A stretch of DNA of 5,675 bases from an uncultured Oscillospiraceae bacterium (GCA_900552845.1 USBC01000120.1:1-5675); one strand, 5' to 3'; numbered from the stretch's first letter, positions 1 through 5,289 are shown. Numbers and translations: made by a program. Notes: generated from the sequence alone by a model not told the origin.

Positions 1-99
1 GTAGCCCGGCGGCAGCGCCCCGGATATTATCAGCGCGCGGAAATTATCCCGCACCTGCTCATATATCGGCCGCCCGTCGCGGTAGTTTATGCTTATCAC
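1..99 (-). CDS. GntR-family (YtrA-like) transcriptional regulator, N-terminal 33 codons, cut by window edge
   Basis: The minus strand from a GTG start at 99-97 reads 33 codons to the window edge: MISINYRDGRPIYEQVRDNF followed by RALIISGALPPGY. The run I-x-Y-x-D-x-R-P-I-Y-E-Q-V, then R-x-L-I-x-S-G-x-L-P-P-G, is the first helix and turn of a GntR winged-helix DNA-binding domain, as found at the start of short YtrA-type GntR repressors. The GGAGGC Shine-Dalgarno at 107-112 sits 7 bases before the GTG, which supports this start; no ATG competes. A consensus promoter and an inverted-repeat operator lie directly upstream, which suggests autoregulation. YtrA-type genes are usually followed by an ABC transporter ATPase gene, which would lie beyond the window; this is family knowledge, not seen here. 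The effector and the C-terminal half cannot be judged. Confidence 0.85.
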   Translation of the reverse strand, partial: MISINYRDGRPIYEQVRDNFRALIISGALPPGY

Positions 100-124
100 C
101 GTTTTCGCCTCCGTTCGTGTTTCC

Positions 125-145
125 TGTATTAATTCGCTTAGTACA
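125..145 (-). promoter_or_regulatory. Inverted-repeat operator at the GntR gene's transcription start
   Basis: The arms TGTATTAA (125-132) and TTAGTACA (138-145) are inverted copies with one mismatch, separated by 5 bases. The repeat begins 5 bases downstream of the -10 box and covers the expected transcription start and early leader. That is a typical place for repressor self-control, and TGTA...TACA ends fit GntR-type operators. Binding by the adjacent regulator is inference. Confidence 0.55.
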
Positions 146-150
146 GCCGC

Positions 151-179
151 ATTATAACGTATCCCGTCGCGCATGTCAA
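151..179 (-). promoter_or_regulatory. Consensus sigma-A promoter of the GntR regulator gene
   Basis: On the minus strand, TTGACA (174-179) and TATAAT (151-156) both match consensus perfectly and are separated by 17 bases. Transcription would start near 144, giving a leader of about 45 bases before the GTG at 99. The -35 box lies one base beyond the T-run of the preceding terminator. Such a strong promoter with an operator on top suggests expression controlled by repression. Confidence 0.85.
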
Positions 180-180
180 G

Positions 181-205
181 AAAAAACCTCTCCTTAACGG
201 AGAGG
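181..205 (-). terminator. Intrinsic terminator ending the remnant block
   Basis: Arms CCTCTCC (187-193) and GGAGAGG (199-205) form a perfect 7-bp GC-rich stem with a 5-base loop. On the minus strand the stem is followed by six T residues (186-181), the form of a Rho-independent terminator. The stop codon of the GNAT remnant (196-194) lies in the loop and stem. This terminator would stop any readthrough from the lipoprotein operon before the GntR promoter. Confidence 0.85.
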
Positions 206-379
206 CCGGCGCGCCGGGCGAAGCATGGCGTACTGCGTTATTCCGGTGTCGGGGATGGCGAAGGTATCGACCGTATGAAATCCCAGATGGGCATATATCC
301 GCGTGTTGACCGCCTTGTGCGTTTCCAGATACACGGGCGCGCCGTGACTTTCCAGCACGGCCAGCGCCGGTCTAATCAG
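194..379 (-). pseudogene. C-terminal remnant of a GNAT N-acetyltransferase
   Basis: Minus-strand reading from about 379 gives LIRPALAVLESHGAPVYLET, then HKAVNTRIYAHLGFHTVDTF, then AIPDTGITQYAMLRPARRPLR and TAA at 196-194. The pattern P-x-Y-L-E-T, seven residues, I-Y-x-x-L-G-F, and the closing M-L-R match the last third of a GNAT fold: the late strand/helix around the acyl-CoA pocket and the final strand. The frame stays open only to 412, where an in-frame TGA lies. That stretch has no ATG, and the acetyl-CoA loop (R/Q-x-x-G-x-G/A) and everything before it are missing; the preceding bases instead encode the end of an unrelated membrane protein in another frame. It is therefore most likely a 5'-truncated, non-functional gene. 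Confidence in the family is good; its original substrate cannot be told. Confidence 0.65.
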
Positions 380-618
380 GCGTAGCCGAACCAGCCCCAG
401 ACATGCCAGAACTCAAGGCTTCCGGCACACAGGCTGCACGCGATATAGGCAAGCACGAAGCACACGGCAAACACCGCGAGCGCGGCCAGCGTCACCGTGC
501 GCAGACGGCGGCACAGCGCGGCGGGACGCTGCGGCGCGAGGGGCAGCGCGGGAAGCGCCGCGGCGCCGCGGCCGGGGGGCGGCGGGGGTGTGTGGGGGCG
601 GGGCGGGGCGCGCCGCCC
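376..618 (-). pseudogene. Tail of a proline-rich, single-helix membrane protein without a start
   Basis: The minus-strand frame ending at TGA 378-376 is open back to a stop at 660-658. It reads a Pro/Arg/Ala-rich part (…RAPPRPHTPPPPPGRG…), a basic stretch (LCRRLRTV) and one hydrophobic helix of about 22 residues (TLAALAVFAVCFVLAYIACS), ending EFWHVWGWFGYA. The layout (flexible Pro-rich cytoplasmic linker, positive residues, membrane anchor, short aromatic tail) is what a real membrane-protein C-terminus looks like. The open frame has no ATG, and the possible GTG at 495-493 lacks a ribosome binding site. Base composition is far more GC-rich than the neighbouring operon. I do not recognise the family. 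It may be the tail of a gene whose front was lost when the lipoprotein operon was joined here; the polyproline part could also be non-coding GC-rich DNA. Confidence 0.35.
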
Positions 619-619
619 C
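574..619 (+). other. G-quadruplex motif and GC hairpin just after the lipoprotein gene
   Basis: The plus strand has five runs of four or more G (574-579, 584-588, 594-598, 600-603, 605-608) with loops of 4, 5, 1 and 1 bases, which satisfies the usual G-quadruplex rule. The same bases include a 7-bp GC-only stem, 600-606 with 613-619. The G-rich strand is the template for the leftward operon, and the motif begins about 20 bases past the lipoprotein stop. It could slow or stop RNA polymerase; no T-run follows, so it is not a standard terminator. Confidence 0.55.
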
Positions 620-637
620 CGACCAAACGGTGAAAAA

Positions 638-1687
638 TCAGCGGTTCCAGGTGGTATTCATTTCAATGACCAGTTCACCATTGATGATTTTGGTCTTGGC
701 ATCTTCAACCGCAGCCATGGCAGCGTCCCAAGCATCAAGCTTGCTCTCGGGCAGGTTATCGCGGATAACGGGGCTGATAGCAAGGGAAATACTTCCGCTT
801 TTGAGATTTACATACTGCTGACCGCCCTGCCATTTTCCGGCGACCAGATCGGAAATCTGCTGATAAGTAGCGGGGCCATAGTTGCACTGGGTATCGCCCA
901 GAACGTATTCGGGAGCTTCGGGATAGTGCACACCGGAATCTGCCATGACATAGACGCCGTTCTCCTTGCCGGCTTCGATTACGCCGGAAGCGGCATTGGA
1001 GCAGTCAGTAAGAATGACATCGCAGCCCTGAGAGATGAGGGTAAGACCAACATCTTTACCGGCAGCGGGATCAGAGAAGCTGTTGGCGTTGACTACGCGA
1101 ACGGTGGCATCGGGATTGACAGCCTTCAGACCGTCGATGTAGGCGTTATCGTTGGCGATAAGTGCGCTCTGCTCGGCGCCCAGCACATGACCGACCTGAT
1201 TGCTCTCGGTCATATAGCCCGCGACCATGCCGGCGAGATAGTACAGTTCCCAGCAGGCGAATTCAACGCAGCGGACGTTGGGAAGATCAATGGTAGTGAG
1301 AGGCAGACAGATGGCGAAGTTAACATTGGGGAACTCACCGGCTACGGTGGTGACAGCTTCGACCATTTGAGGGAATGCGGTGATAATAAGATCAACGCCC
1401 TCACGTGCATAGGTGCGCAGCACCTCCTCGTACTGAGAGGCATCAGTGGCTTCGTAGATGGAACCGTTGACATTATCAAAGTCCGCCACAGCCTTTTTGA
1501 GGTAATTGTTCATGTCATCGGGGGTACCGCCGCCGCCCAGCGCATCGGTAACAACGACTACAACATTCAGCTTGTCATCGGTCGTATTCCCGCCGTTGTT
1601 GGGGGTGGGGGCCGGATTGTTGCCGCAGCCGGCAAGCAGGGTGACCAGCATAATGCATGCCAGCAGGGTTGCTACAAATTTCTTCAT
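638..1687 (-). CDS. BMP-family (nucleoside-type) ABC transporter substrate-binding lipoprotein
   Basis: This 349-residue secreted lipoprotein should capture a ligand outside the cell and pass it to the inner-membrane permease. Residues 1-20 form a signal peptide (MKKF, then a hydrophobic core) ending in the lipobox L18-A-G-C21; Cys21 is the lipidated residue. A Pro/Asn/Gly linker (22-37) leads to the periplasmic-binding fold. Segments typical of BMP/PnrA proteins are present: EGVDLIITAFPQM (96-108), FPNVNFAI (119-126), YYLAGMVAGYMT (149-160), DGLKAVNPDA (185-194), SFSDPAAGK (203-211), ISQGCDVILTD (218-228) and SGVIEAGKENGVYV (234-247). The usual D-x-S-F-N ligand motif after strand 1 is absent; VTDALGGGGTPDDMNN stands there, so the ligand may not be an ordinary nucleoside. 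Start is fixed by GGAGGA at 1695-1700, 7 bases upstream. It is the last gene of the permease operon. Family assignment is firm, ligand unknown. Confidence 0.9.
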   Translation of the reverse strand: MKKFVATLLACIMLVTLLAGCGNNPAPTPNNGGNTTDDKLNVVVVVTDALGGGGTPDDMNNYLKKAVADFDNVNGSIYEATDASQYEEVLRTYAREGVDLIITAFPQMVEAVTTVAGEFPNVNFAICLPLTTIDLPNVRCVEFACWELYYLAGMVAGYMTESNQVGHVLGAEQSALIANDNAYIDGLKAVNPDATVRVVNANSFSDPAAGKDVGLTLISQGCDVILTDCSNAASGVIEAGKENGVYVMADSGVHYPEAPEYVLGDTQCNYGPATYQQISDLVAGKWQGGQQYVNLKSGSISLAISPVIRDNLPESKLDAWDAAMAAVEDAKTKIINGELVIEMNTTWNR

Positions 1688-1709
1688 TGAATTATCCTCC
1701 TTTTATTTC

Positions 1710-1729
1710 ATTTGAACTGCCGTTCAAAT
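1710..1729 (-). repeat. Hairpin between the second dehydrogenase and the lipoprotein gene
   Basis: Arms ATTTGAAC (1710-1717) and GTTCAAAT (1722-1729) are a perfect 8-bp inverted repeat with a 4-base loop, in the 50-base gap between the two genes. There is no T-run on either side, so it is not a standard terminator. In operons of this kind a hairpin ahead of the binding-protein gene often protects or sets off the more abundant downstream mRNA; that role, or an operator, is inference. Confidence 0.55.
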
Positions 1730-1737
1730 CGGATCCA

Positions 1738-2532
1738 TTAGTAACGGGTGGTGCCTGCGTCAACATTCAGCGCTTGTCCGCGAATCATGGCACCGGCGGG
1801 TGAGCAGAGAAATGCCACAATGCGACCGACTTCCTCCGGCTCGATAAGGCGGAAGCCGAGCTGGGCAGGTCCCCACGTTTTTTCACAGTCAGCGACTGTT
1901 ACGGCACCATTTGTCTGCTCCTCAGTGGCAACCATGCAGGCGCGCAGCATGGCAGTATCTACCGCACCGGGGCAAACGGAATTAACATTGATGTCATAGG
2001 GGGCAAGACATTCCGCCATGCACTGAGTCATATTAACAACAGCGGCTTTGCTGGAGCAGTAATGCACCTGATCTGCATAGGTCTTTTTGGCACCGTTGGA
2101 GGCAATATTGACCACATGGCCACCCCGCTTTTTCTCCCGCAGCGCCTCGGCGAACATTTGAGTGCAGCGGAAGAGCCCGAACACATTAATCTCGTAAATT
2201 GATTTAAAATCACCAACGCCGACGGCAAAGAAATCCTGCATGCGTGTGATACCGGCGTTGTTGACTAAAATATCGGCAAAACCGATCGTTTCCTCAGTTC
2301 GACGCATAACCTCGTCGAAAGAGGAAGGATCAGAAACATCGCAGGCTAAAGCCATAGCGGGGATTCCGCGTTCCTTTAGTGCAGCCATTGTTTCGGAAAG
2401 AGCCTCCTCCTTCAAATCGCAGACTGCAATCTTGGCGCCGCGCTCACCGAGAGCCAGTGCGATGCCACGTCCCAAGCCACCGGCTGCGCCGGTTACGATA
2501 GCGGTACGACCGTCCAAACGAAACAGATCCAT
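1738..2532 (-). CDS. Short-chain dehydrogenase/reductase, classical, NAD-type (second of a pair)
   Basis: This 264-residue cytoplasmic oxidoreductase should reversibly oxidise an alcohol, sugar or polyol. It is a complete classical SDR: cofactor motif T14-G-A-A-G-G-L-G21, acidic D39 at the end of strand 2 (predicts NAD(H) over NADP(H)), D65-V, N91-N-A-G94, and catalytic N116, S145, Y158 and K162 with the normal 13-residue Ser-Tyr spacing. The opening MDLFRLDGRTAIVTG resembles sugar-acid and polyol dehydrogenases (gluconate 5-dehydrogenase/KduD type), but SDR substrate cannot be read from sequence. The C-terminal part has an insertion-like stretch at about 212-232 (CMVATEEQTNGAVTVADCEK) in the substrate-lid region. 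The ATG at 2532 is chosen over an upstream ATG at 2580, which lies inside the previous gene and has no ribosome binding site, because an AAGGAGGT site stands 5 bases before it. Confidence 0.93.
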   Translation of the reverse strand: MDLFRLDGRTAIVTGAAGGLGRGIALALGERGAKIAVCDLKEEALSETMAALKERGIPAMALACDVSDPSSFDEVMRRTEETIGFADILVNNAGITRMQDFFAVGVGDFKSIYEINVFGLFRCTQMFAEALREKKRGGHVVNIASNGAKKTYADQVHYCSSKAAVVNMTQCMAECLAPYDINVNSVCPGAVDTAMLRACMVATEEQTNGAVTVADCEKTWGPAQLGFRLIEPEEVGRIVAFLCSPAGAMIRGQALNVDAGTTRY

Positions 2533-2537
2533 AATTG

Positions 2538-2545
2538 ACCTCCTT
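2538..2545 (-). promoter_or_regulatory. Ribosome binding site overlapping the upstream stop codon
   Basis: AAGGAGGT (2538-2545), near perfect to the 16S anti-Shine-Dalgarno, starts inside the TAA stop (2546-2544) of the first dehydrogenase and lies 5 bases before the ATG at 2532. The arrangement implies translational coupling of the two dehydrogenases and fixes the second gene's start. Confidence 0.85.
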
Positions 2546-3332
2546 AATAGGCTTCGGCATGCATGACACCGCCATCGCACATGGTTATCTCACCGGTGAT
2601 CCAAGCAGAAAGATCGGAACTGTAAAAGATACAAGCATCAGCGATATCGGTGGGCAGACCCAAACGGGCAACAGGTGCGCGGGAGCAGAAGCGTTCCCGC
2701 CAGCCGGGGACATTTTCATCAAGCGTGGGTCCGTCCATCAGTCCGGGTGCAACGCCGTTGACGCGAATTCCGTATTTACCCAATTCTACCGCAAGGCTGC
2801 GGGTAGTCATGGCAAGACCGGCCTTGGAAGCACTATATGCTACACTATCTGCCAAAGGACGGTAGCCGTTGATGGAAATGATATTGACGATGTTGCCGCC
2901 GTTCCCTTGGCGAATCATCTGCTTGGCGCATGCCTGACAGCAGAAGAAAGCACCTTTGAGGTTGCTGTCCATCATATCGTCCCATTCCGCTTCTGTGCAC
3001 TCCAGTACCTTCTGGTGCGGGTAAATACCGGCATTGTTGACAAGAATGTCTACACTACCAAAGGCGGCAACAACTTCCTCCACCATTCGGCAGCTTTCCT
3101 GCGGTTTCCGGACGTCCAGCTTAACTGCCATAGCGGGCGCGCCAATCGCATGAATTTCCTCAACCACCTTTTCGGCAGCTTCTTTCAGGCTGTCGGTAAA
3201 GTAGGTGATAACGACATTTGCGCCGGTCTCGGCATATCGCTTGGCGATTCCGACACCGATGCCGGAGCTGCCGCCGGTAATGATAGCGGTGCGTCCGGTA
3301 AAGTCTAAAATGTTTTTCAGCGGTGTAGCCAT
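2544..3332 (-). CDS. Short-chain dehydrogenase/reductase, classical (first of a pair)
   Basis: A 262-residue cytoplasmic NAD(P)-dependent oxidoreductase. Motifs in order are T19-G-G-S-S-G-I-G26 (cofactor), D73-V, N99-N-A-G102, catalytic N124, S153, Y166 and K170 (Ser-Tyr spacing 13), and V-x-P-G near 218-222 before the substrate lid. Strand 2 ends VVITYFTD without the acidic residue that marks NAD-specific enzymes, so NADP use is more likely here than in the partner enzyme. The sequence looks like the broad FabG/glucose-1-dehydrogenase group, but position in a sugar or nucleoside transport operon argues for a catabolic carbohydrate substrate rather than fatty acid synthesis. Start ATG at 3332 is supported by AGGAGG at 3341-3346, 8 bases upstream. 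It begins 26 bases after the permease stop and its own stop overlaps the next ribosome binding site. The substrate is unknown. Confidence 0.93.
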   Translation of the reverse strand: MATPLKNILDFTGRTAIITGGSSGIGVGIAKRYAETGANVVITYFTDSLKEAAEKVVEEIHAIGAPAMAVKLDVRKPQESCRMVEEVVAAFGSVDILVNNAGIYPHQKVLECTEAEWDDMMDSNLKGAFFCCQACAKQMIRQGNGGNIVNIISINGYRPLADSVAYSASKAGLAMTTRSLAVELGKYGIRVNGVAPGLMDGPTLDENVPGWRERFCSRAPVARLGLPTDIADACIFYSSDLSAWITGEITMCDGGVMHAEAY

Positions 3333-3358
3333 GGGAGAGTCCTCCTTTTAATAAATAA

Positions 3359-4282
3359 TTATTTTTCCTTGGCTGAGAAGAGCTTTGCTCTATTCTTAGA
3401 GCATGGGGCAAGGCTCTTTTTCAGGTTGAAATTACGGAAGATGAGTGCCAGAATGGTACAGAGATACGGCGCCATCAAGATGATCTGACTGGGGATTGCT
3501 GCACCCTGCAACAGATAGGAAAGATTTTCTGCGAGACCGAAAATAAAGCTGGCAAGCATAACAAGCAGGGGATTTGCCTGCCCGAAAGCAACACAGGTAT
3601 AGGCGAAGAAGCCGCGTCCGGCAGTCATATTTTCGGAGAACATGGTAACATACCCCAGTGAAAGGTGGGCGCCAGCCAAACCGCACAGAGCGCCGCCTAC
3701 CGTAAGAGCGATAAAGCGATACTTGGCAACCGAAACGCCGGCGGAAGCCGCAGCCAACGGGCGTTCACCTACGGCACGCAGATTGATGCCGGTGTGGGTG
3801 CGAAACAGGAAAAAGTGCAGGACGATGACTAAAACCAATCCAACATAAACCAATGTGGTTTGCCCGTCTAATATTTTACCGATGACAGGAATGGAGGAGA
3901 GAAAGGAACTGTTATGCTTGGGAATGCCGGAAATACCCATGATAATGCCGGAATCCCCGAAGATGCTGCGCTTCAGGAAGGAGGTCATACCCAGTGCCAG
4001 ACTGTTCATGCCGATAGAAGTAATCATGGCATCGGCTTTCCAACGCTCTACAAACAGGTTATAGATCATACCAAGCACAGCACCGGAAAGCAGGGCGATG
4101 AGTACACCCAAATAGGCATTATCGGTATAGTAAGAACCCATTACACCAAAGAAGGCTCCAAACAGCATCATGCCCTCCAAAGCCAGATTGAGCACGCCTG
4201 CTTTTTCGCACAGCAGTCCACCCAGTGCGGCAAGCAGGATAGGAGCTGCAGTTCTAAGCATGGAAGAAAAAATATCCGTCAT
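3359..4282 (-). CDS. BMP-type ABC transporter permease (NupC/YufQ-like)
   Basis: A 307-residue integral membrane protein of the branched-chain/ribose/nucleoside permease superfamily (BPD_transp_2), normal in length. Characteristic features are the opening LRTAAPILLAALGGLLCEKAGVLNLALEGMMLFGAF (residues 9-44, split here only by description: A18-A-L-G-G-L-L-C-E-K-A-G, then N32, then E36-G-M-M) and the cytoplasmic coupling loop A170-V-G-E-R-P-L-A-A-A-S-A-G-V that contacts the ATPase. Hydrophobic segments lie at about 11-29, 33-50, 55-76, 86-104, 142-160, 187-209, 238-255 and 265-283. The first segment and coupling loop resemble the second permease of nucleoside systems (YufQ/NupC) more than the first (YufP/NupB). 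The ATG at 4282 has AAAGGA at 4291-4296, 8 bases away. It is the first gene of a four-gene operon with its own promoter. Neither the ATPase nor a partner permease is in the window. Confidence 0.92.
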   Translation of the reverse strand: MTDIFSSMLRTAAPILLAALGGLLCEKAGVLNLALEGMMLFGAFFGVMGSYYTDNAYLGVLIALLSGAVLGMIYNLFVERWKADAMITSIGMNSLALGMTSFLKRSIFGDSGIIMGISGIPKHNSSFLSSIPVIGKILDGQTTLVYVGLVLVIVLHFFLFRTHTGINLRAVGERPLAAASAGVSVAKYRFIALTVGGALCGLAGAHLSLGYVTMFSENMTAGRGFFAYTCVAFGQANPLLVMLASFIFGLAENLSYLLQGAAIPSQIILMAPYLCTILALIFRNFNLKKSLAPCSKNRAKLFSAKEK

Positions 4283-4365
4283 GGTAGAATTCCTTTCGTT
4301 ATTGCGGTATGATTATTGCTCTTATACAGATTTTGCGTATTTCGTAGAATTTTTTTATTGATTAT

Positions 4366-4393
4366 AGTATAGATGACTGAACCTATTTGTCAA
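4366..4393 (-). promoter_or_regulatory. Promoter of the permease-dehydrogenase-lipoprotein operon
   Basis: On the minus strand a consensus TTGACA (4388-4393) is followed after 16 bases by TATACT (4366-4371); TACTAT with an 18-base spacer and a TATAAT slightly further on (4361-4366) overlap it. Transcription would start near 4355-4360, giving a leader of about 70-80 AT-rich bases before the permease ATG. A palindromic site overlaps the upstream edge of the -35 box. Confidence 0.7.
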
Positions 4394-4410
4394 TATGTCT
4401 ATACATATTT
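4392..4410 (-). promoter_or_regulatory. Palindromic operator at the permease operon promoter, similar to the deoC site
   Basis: Minus-strand AAATATGTATAGACATATT has 7-bp inverted arms (4392-4398 and 4403-4409) and the core GT-A-TA-G-AC, which fits the GT-N-TA-N-AC operator pattern described for HutC-type GntR regulators. It matches the deoC upstream site at 15 of 19 positions and overlaps the -35 box by two bases. A weaker partial copy (ATATACAAAT, 4418-4427) lies about two helical turns further upstream. The regulator is not identified. Confidence 0.55.
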
Positions 4411-4453
4411 CATCTTAATATACAAATGATGAATGACGGATTTTTGCAAACTG

Positions 4454-4500
4454 CCATAAGAAAAACCTTGGGAAGAGAGATCCTAAGATTTTTCTTATGG
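4454..4500 (-). terminator. Terminator after deoC, bidirectional in form
   Basis: A perfect 12-bp inverted repeat, CCATAAGAAAAA (4454-4465) and TTTTTCTTATGG (4489-4500), encloses an inner stem (4466-4472 with 4482-4488) and a 9-base loop. In either direction this gives an A-run, a GC-containing stem, a loop and a T-run, the layout of a bidirectional intrinsic terminator. On the minus strand the inner stem has one mismatch and one G-T pair. It lies about 55 bases past the deoC stop and before the next promoter, so it separates the two transcription units. Confidence 0.7.
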
Positions 4501-4509
4501 GGAAGCATA

Positions 4510-4550
4510 GCTTTTCTTGATAAGATTGCAAGTGCGTCCCTATCAAAAGC
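4510..4550 (-). repeat. Imperfect stem-loop directly after deoC
   Basis: TATCAAAAGC (4541-4550) pairs with GCTTTTCTTGATA (4510-4522) except for a 3-base bulge, with an 18-base loop. It begins 5 bases after the deoC stop codon and precedes the main terminator. No T-run follows. It may protect the deoC mRNA 3' end; the role is inference. Confidence 0.4.
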
Positions 4551-4555
4551 GATCT

Positions 4556-5203
4556 TTATTCAACAATTTTCTTGGTGGAACTGGCGCCGATGCGGGTGGC
4601 TCCTGCCTCCAACATGGTAAGTGCTTCTTCCGCAGAGTGAATACCTCCGGAGGCCTTGACACCCATATCAGCGCCGACGGTCTGGCGCATTAAGGCAATG
4701 TCCGCAGCAACTGCCCCTCCGGTGGAAAAACCGGTAGATGTTTTGACAAAGGCAGCGCCGGCGCTTTTGGCAAGGCGGCAGCATTTTATTTTTTCTTCTT
4801 CGGTCAGCAGGCAGGTTTCCAATATTACTTTAACCTGTGCGGGGGCGGCAGCCTTTATCACAGCGGCAATATCCTGCTCTACCTTTGTCCATTCACCGGC
4901 TTTTACATAGCCGATATTTTGTACCATGTCAATTTCTTCAGCGCCGTCCTGTACGGCAAGTCGTGCCTCCTCGGCTTTTGCCTCGGTGGACATAGCGCCC
5001 AAAGGGAACCCGACTACGCAGCAGGTCATTACTCCGCTGCCCAACAATGCCTGATGCACCAACGGTACATAGCAGGAATTGACGCAGACCGAAGCGGTTT
5101 TATAATGCTTTGCCTCCTCACAAATCGTCAGAATATCATTGGGGGTGGCGGAAGGATTTAAAAGGGTGTGGTCGATGTGCTTGGCAAGCTCAAGATGCTT
5201 CAT
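4556..5203 (-). CDS. deoC: Deoxyribose-phosphate aldolase DeoC
   Basis: This cytoplasmic class I aldolase reversibly cleaves 2-deoxy-D-ribose 5-phosphate to glyceraldehyde 3-phosphate and acetaldehyde, the last step of deoxynucleoside breakdown. At 215 residues it matches the short bacterial form. Family landmarks are ID-H-T-L-L near residues 10-15, SVCVNS (38-43), V64-G-F-P-L-G, EIDMV (90-94) with D92 equivalent to the proton-relay Asp102 of the E. coli enzyme, VKVILETC (124-131), the Schiff-base Lys154 in F-V-K-T-S-T-G-F, and Lys183 in V-K-A-S-G-G-I. All catalytic residues are present. Gln95 stands where many relatives have Ile or Val before N-I-G. Start ATG at 5203 has AAAGGA at 5213-5218, 9 bases upstream. 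It is alone in its transcription unit, but shares an operator-like sequence with the neighbouring transporter operon, which supports a link to deoxynucleoside or deoxysugar use. Confidence 0.97.
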   Translation of the reverse strand: MKHLELAKHIDHTLLNPSATPNDILTICEEAKHYKTASVCVNSCYVPLVHQALLGSGVMTCCVVGFPLGAMSTEAKAEEARLAVQDGAEEIDMVQNIGYVKAGEWTKVEQDIAAVIKAAAPAQVKVILETCLLTEEEKIKCCRLAKSAGAAFVKTSTGFSTGGAVAADIALMRQTVGADMGVKASGGIHSAEEALTMLEAGATRIGASSTKKIVE

Positions 5204-5249
5204 GGTTGTTTTTCCTTTCTAAGTATTAGATTTGACTGTGTTCCTGTTT

Positions 5250-5279
5250 ATTCTACCTTCCATCAAAACGGTGAGTCAA
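5250..5279 (-). promoter_or_regulatory. deoC promoter
   Basis: Minus-strand TTGACT (5274-5279) and TAGAAT (5250-5255) are each one base from consensus, 18 bases apart. The start would be near 5243, giving a leader of about 40 bases to the ATG at 5203. The palindromic site at 5290-5308 lies 10 bases upstream of the -35 box. Confidence 0.7.
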
Positions 5280-5289
5280 TAGAATTATG

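Noticed and set aside
208..614. Three copies of the palindrome GGCGCGCC (208-215, 336-343, 607-614), with a fourth at 3136-3143
   Set aside because: Short GC palindromes are expected in such GC-rich DNA, and the spacing and flanks share nothing else; I could not tie them to a site-specific system.
173..633. Small plus-strand open frames in the GC-rich left block
   Set aside because: They oppose the promoter, terminator and GNAT/membrane tails, have Arg/Gly-rich low-complexity products typical of GC-rich noise, and lack ribosome binding sites.
497..1690. Long plus-strand open frame of 397 codons across the lipoprotein gene
   Set aside because: It is the antisense shadow of the lipoprotein gene, which has a signal peptide, lipobox, ribosome binding site and family motifs; the plus-strand product has none and no ribosome binding site.
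2533..2580. Upstream ATG (2580) extending the second dehydrogenase by 16 residues
   Set aside because: The extra residues overlap the first dehydrogenase's end, match nothing in SDRs, and the strong ribosome binding site serves the ATG at 2532.
2535..3308. Plus-strand open frame of 257 codons opposite the first dehydrogenase
   Set aside because: Antisense shadow: the minus-strand frame holds the full SDR motif set and a good ribosome binding site.
3380..3422. AGAGC/GCTCT hairpins followed by T-run on the plus strand
   Set aside because: They lie within the permease C-terminal codons, and no plus-strand gene reads toward them; chance composition is enough.
4284..4351. Direct repeat GTAGAATT (4284-4291 and 4344-4351) in the permease leader
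   Set aside because: Eight AT-rich bases in an AT-rich leader, too short to support a function or a riboswitch; no conserved riboswitch core was seen.
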